Below, piece after piece: positions 6,294 through 7,584 of a stretch of 7,584 nt of DNA; the stretch's first letter is position 1; every line of letters starts with the position of its first letter. The stretch comes from Magnetococcales bacterium (GTDB taxonomy: Bacteria; Pseudomonadota; Magnetococcia; Magnetococcales; Magnetaquicoccaceae). Under the pieces are notes generated by a model. It did no database searches. It saw only the letters and a list, made by a program, of their open reading frames with translations, and was not told the origin of the DNA. The position numbers were made by a program, and so were the translations under genes. The stretch is taken from assembly GCA_015229095.1 (NCBI GenBank), contig JADGCE010000127.1:1-7584 (forward strand), in the 5' to 3' direction.

Positions 6294-7103
6294 ATGGCCG
6301 TGCAGGAGATTGGCATCAGCGGGGCAGGGGGGCGCATGGGGCGCATGTTGGTGCAAGCCGTCCAGGCTGCCCAGGATCGCTGCGCTTTGCGGGCCGCCAG
6401 TGAACGTCCCGATTCCGAATGGGTTGGTCAGGATGTGGGCGAAGTGGCGGGTGTCGGGCGGTTGGGTATCCGGATCGACGGTGGTTCGGAGCGGCTGTTT
6501 GCCCCCGGTCGGGTTGTCATCGACTTTACCCAGCCCCAGGCGACTTTGGCCCATCTGGCAACCGCCGTCGCCGTCGGCGCGCCGATGGTCATCGGCACCA
6601 CCGGCTTTGATGCCGAGGGGAGGGGGGCCATCGAGAGGGCTGCCGGGCGCATCCCCATCGTTTTTGCCCCCAATTTCAGCATCGGCGTCAACCTGATGTT
6701 CCGGGTGGCCGCCGATGTGGCGCGGGTTTTGGAAGAGTCTTACGATATTGAAATCATTGAGGCACACCATCGGCACAAGGTGGATGCCCCGTCGGGCACG
6801 GCCCTGGGACTGGGTCGGGCCATTGCCCAGGCTGTGGGTCGGCCTTTGGAAGAGATGGCCATCTATGGCCGTGAGGGGTTGACGGGCGCGCGTCCCCCCC
6901 GTGCCATCGGCTTTGCGACGGTGCGGGGCGGCGATATCGTCGGTGACCACACGGTTTTGTTTGCCGGGGAGGGGGAGCGGTTGGAGATTACCCATCGGGC
7001 TTCCAGTCGCATGACCTTCGCCAAGGGGGCCGTGCGGGCTGCCATTTGGCTCTCCGGTCGTCCGGCAGGATTGTACGATATGGGGGATGTATTGGGATTC
7101 TGA
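6294..7103 (+). CDS. dapB: 4-hydroxy-tetrahydrodipicolinate reductase
   Basis: DapB reduces 4-hydroxy-tetrahydrodipicolinate with NAD(P)H in the diaminopimelate/lysine pathway, supplying peptidoglycan and lysine. The product is 269 residues (E. coli 273). The N-terminal Rossmann domain has the dinucleotide-binding motif GISGAGGRMGR (7-17). VIDFTQP, the GTTGF loop and FAPNFSIGVN follow. The catalytic segment EAHHRHKVDAPSGTA carries the proton-donor His pair and Lys. The C-terminus has DHTVLFAGEGERLEITHRA and SRMTFAKGAVRAA. The ATG at 6294 is preceded by GGGAG (6284-6288) 5 nt upstream and gives the expected N-terminus; a GTG at 6282 in frame is less likely. The gene sits right behind a terminator, so its message must come from read-through or from a promoter inside dnaJ. 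The unknown gene downstream starts 24 nt after its stop. Confidence 0.97.
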   Translation: MAVQEIGISGAGGRMGRMLVQAVQAAQDRCALRAASERPDSEWVGQDVGEVAGVGRLGIRIDGGSERLFAPGRVVIDFTQPQATLAHLATAVAVGAPMVIGTTGFDAEGRGAIERAAGRIPIVFAPNFSIGVNLMFRVAADVARVLEESYDIEIIEAHHRHKVDAPSGTALGLGRAIAQAVGRPLEEMAIYGREGLTGARPPRAIGFATVRGGDIVGDHTVLFAGEGERLEITHRASSRMTFAKGAVRAAIWLSGRPAGLYDMGDVLGF

Positions 7104-7127
7104 CAGCATGCGGGGAGAGAATGGGTC

Positions 7128-7475
7128 ATGGAGCGTGTGGAAATAGCCAGCATAAAACCGGGGCAGAGCGTCACTGTGGAGTTTGGGGATGCCGAGGTGA
7201 TTTTGACCAAACTGGATGGTGTGCGTCATTTCAAGGTGGAGGATTGGTATCCCGAAGAGCGGGAGATCTATCTGGTGGAGGATGCCATTCAGGAAGATGC
7301 GTTGTTGCATTACAGTTTTGAGTTTTTGGGGGATGATCCCGACAAAATTTTGCGCCAGGATCAGGGCAAATTTGGAAAAAATCGGCAGATTTTAGATTTT
7401 TTGGCCCGCCCCGTGGGTGGCATTGAGATGGAAGAAGAGGAAGAAGAGGAAGAAGAGGAAGAAGAGGAGGGTTGA
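7128..7475 (+). CDS. Acidic hypothetical protein with C-terminal poly-glutamate tail
   Basis: I do not recognise this 115-residue protein. It has no signal peptide or membrane segment and should be cytoplasmic. Residues 1-65 alternate hydrophobic and charged residues (VTVEF, AEVILTKL, REIYLV, HYSFEFL), suggesting a small beta-rich domain. Residues 66-93 are more polar (DDPDKILRQDQG, KFGKNRQILDFL). Residues 102-114 are 13 consecutive glutamates, ending in Gly. The whole protein is strongly acidic. The ATG at 7128 has GGGGAG (7112-7117) 10 nt upstream. It lies 24 nt after dapB, in the same reading frame, separated by the dapB TGA, and is probably co-transcribed with dapB. The good SD, the spacing and the protein-like composition of the first 95 residues support a real gene. 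No function can be assigned. Confidence 0.75.
   Translation: MERVEIASIKPGQSVTVEFGDAEVILTKLDGVRHFKVEDWYPEEREIYLVEDAIQEDALLHYSFEFLGDDPDKILRQDQGKFGKNRQILDFLARPVGGIEMEEEEEEEEEEEEEG
7431..7469 (+). repeat. Tandem 9-nt repeat encoding poly-Glu
   Basis: Four exact copies of GAAGAAGAG (7431-7466) plus a GAG form the 3' end of the preceding gene, each unit coding Glu-Glu-Glu. Units are whole multiples of a codon, so gain or loss of a copy would change tail length by three residues without a frameshift. The last bases also form the AGGAGG (7465-7470) that could act as ribosome binding site for the next reading frame. Confidence 0.85.
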
Positions 7476-7477
7476 TC

Positions 7478-7584
7478 GTGCCCCGCTTTTTCTTTCCATG
7501 GGCCTTGATCGTTGTTTGGGCCACGGGTAGGGGCTTTGCCCCGGCCCCACCAGGGGCTTTGCCCCTGGACCCCACCAGGGGGAT
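7478..7584 (+). CDS. Possible gene start running off the right edge
   Basis: A GTG at 7478 has a consensus AGGAGG (7465-7470) 7 nt upstream and opens a frame with no stop to the window end. The first residues, (M)PRFFFPWALIVVWATGRGFA, have a hydrophobic core like a signal peptide or membrane anchor. From about 7530 on the frame lies in the GC-rich palindromic repeat and reads GFAPAPPGALPLDPTRG, the kind of peptide such repeats give by chance. It could therefore be a real exported protein, a gene invaded by the repeat, or a spurious frame. The AGGAGG may be fortuitous because it is part of the upstream poly-Glu codons. Confidence 0.3.
   Translation, partial: MPRFFFPWALIVVWATGRGFAPAPPGALPLDPTRG
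7530..7584. repeat. GC-rich palindromic tandem repeat, continues past the edge
   Basis: GGGGCTTTGCCCC occurs at 7530-7542 and again at 7553-7565, each a 5-bp stem with a TTT loop. The second copy is extended to CCAGGGGCTTTGCCCCTGG (7550-7568). The copies are joined by similar CCCCACCA-containing linkers, giving a period of about 23 bp, and a third unit (GGGGG) begins at 7579 after another CCCCACCA. The composition and layout resemble dispersed intergenic repeats (REP-like) rather than a terminator, since no T-tract follows. No CRISPR-like unique spacers are present. Confidence 0.8.

Noticed and set aside
7101..7127. dapB and the downstream gene as one frame joined by stop read-through
   Set aside because: They share a frame and are separated by one TGA plus 24 nt, but the downstream gene has its own SD and ATG, and DapB already ends at the usual family length.
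7530..7584. CRISPR-like array at the right edge
   Set aside because: The repeated unit is a short palindrome with near-identical linkers, not direct repeats separated by unique spacers of uniform length, and no cas gene is visible.

Overview
The window is an ordinary bacterial chromosomal segment, GC-rich (my estimate is about 60%), with every gene on the + strand. It looks proteobacterial. It holds an hrcA-grpE-dnaK-dnaJ heat-shock cluster followed by dapB, an order I associate with several proteobacteria, and dnaK is preceded by a near-ideal sigma32 (RpoH) type promoter. The exact lineage cannot be fixed from the sequence. The GC-rich GGGGCTTTGCCCC repeat at the right edge resembles intergenic repeats I loosely associate with magnetotactic and other deep-branching proteobacteria, but that is weak evidence.

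Layout. Positions 2-622 hold an adenylylsulfate kinase (cysC) whose reading frame enters from the left edge. A sigma70 promoter overlapping its end drives a tRNA-Leu(CAG) at 655-741, closed at once by a strong intrinsic terminator. A second TTGACA-N17 promoter (827-855) serves hrcA (935-1981). grpE (2124-2867) follows after a leader with several mutually exclusive GC-rich stems. A sigma32-type promoter at 2960-2990 and a roughly 160-nt structured leader precede dnaK (3157-5091), and dnaJ (5096-6241) starts 4 nt after it. A textbook terminator (6246-6281) separates dnaJ from dapB (6294-7103). An unrecognised acidic 115-residue protein (7128-7475) ends in 13 glutamates encoded by a 9-nt tandem repeat. 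A possible GTG-started gene (7478 to the edge) runs into a GC-rich palindromic repeat cluster.

How the genes work together. HrcA is a heat-shock repressor. DnaK, DnaJ and GrpE form the Hsp70 folding machine: J-protein, ATPase and nucleotide-exchange factor. The sequence suggests layered control: a housekeeping promoter for hrcA-grpE, a sigma32-type promoter for dnaK-dnaJ, and perhaps RNA structure in front of grpE and dapB. No CIRCE operator (the usual HrcA site) is visible, so HrcA's target is probably elsewhere, for example groESL. dapB (lysine and diaminopimelate synthesis) and cysC (sulfate activation) are metabolic neighbours without a direct link to the chaperones.

I did not find a clearly new biological system. 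The best leads are the competing anti-Shine-Dalgarno structures before grpE, the terminator/SD arrangement before dapB, the repeat-encoded poly-Glu tail of the unknown protein, and the repeat cluster at the right edge.
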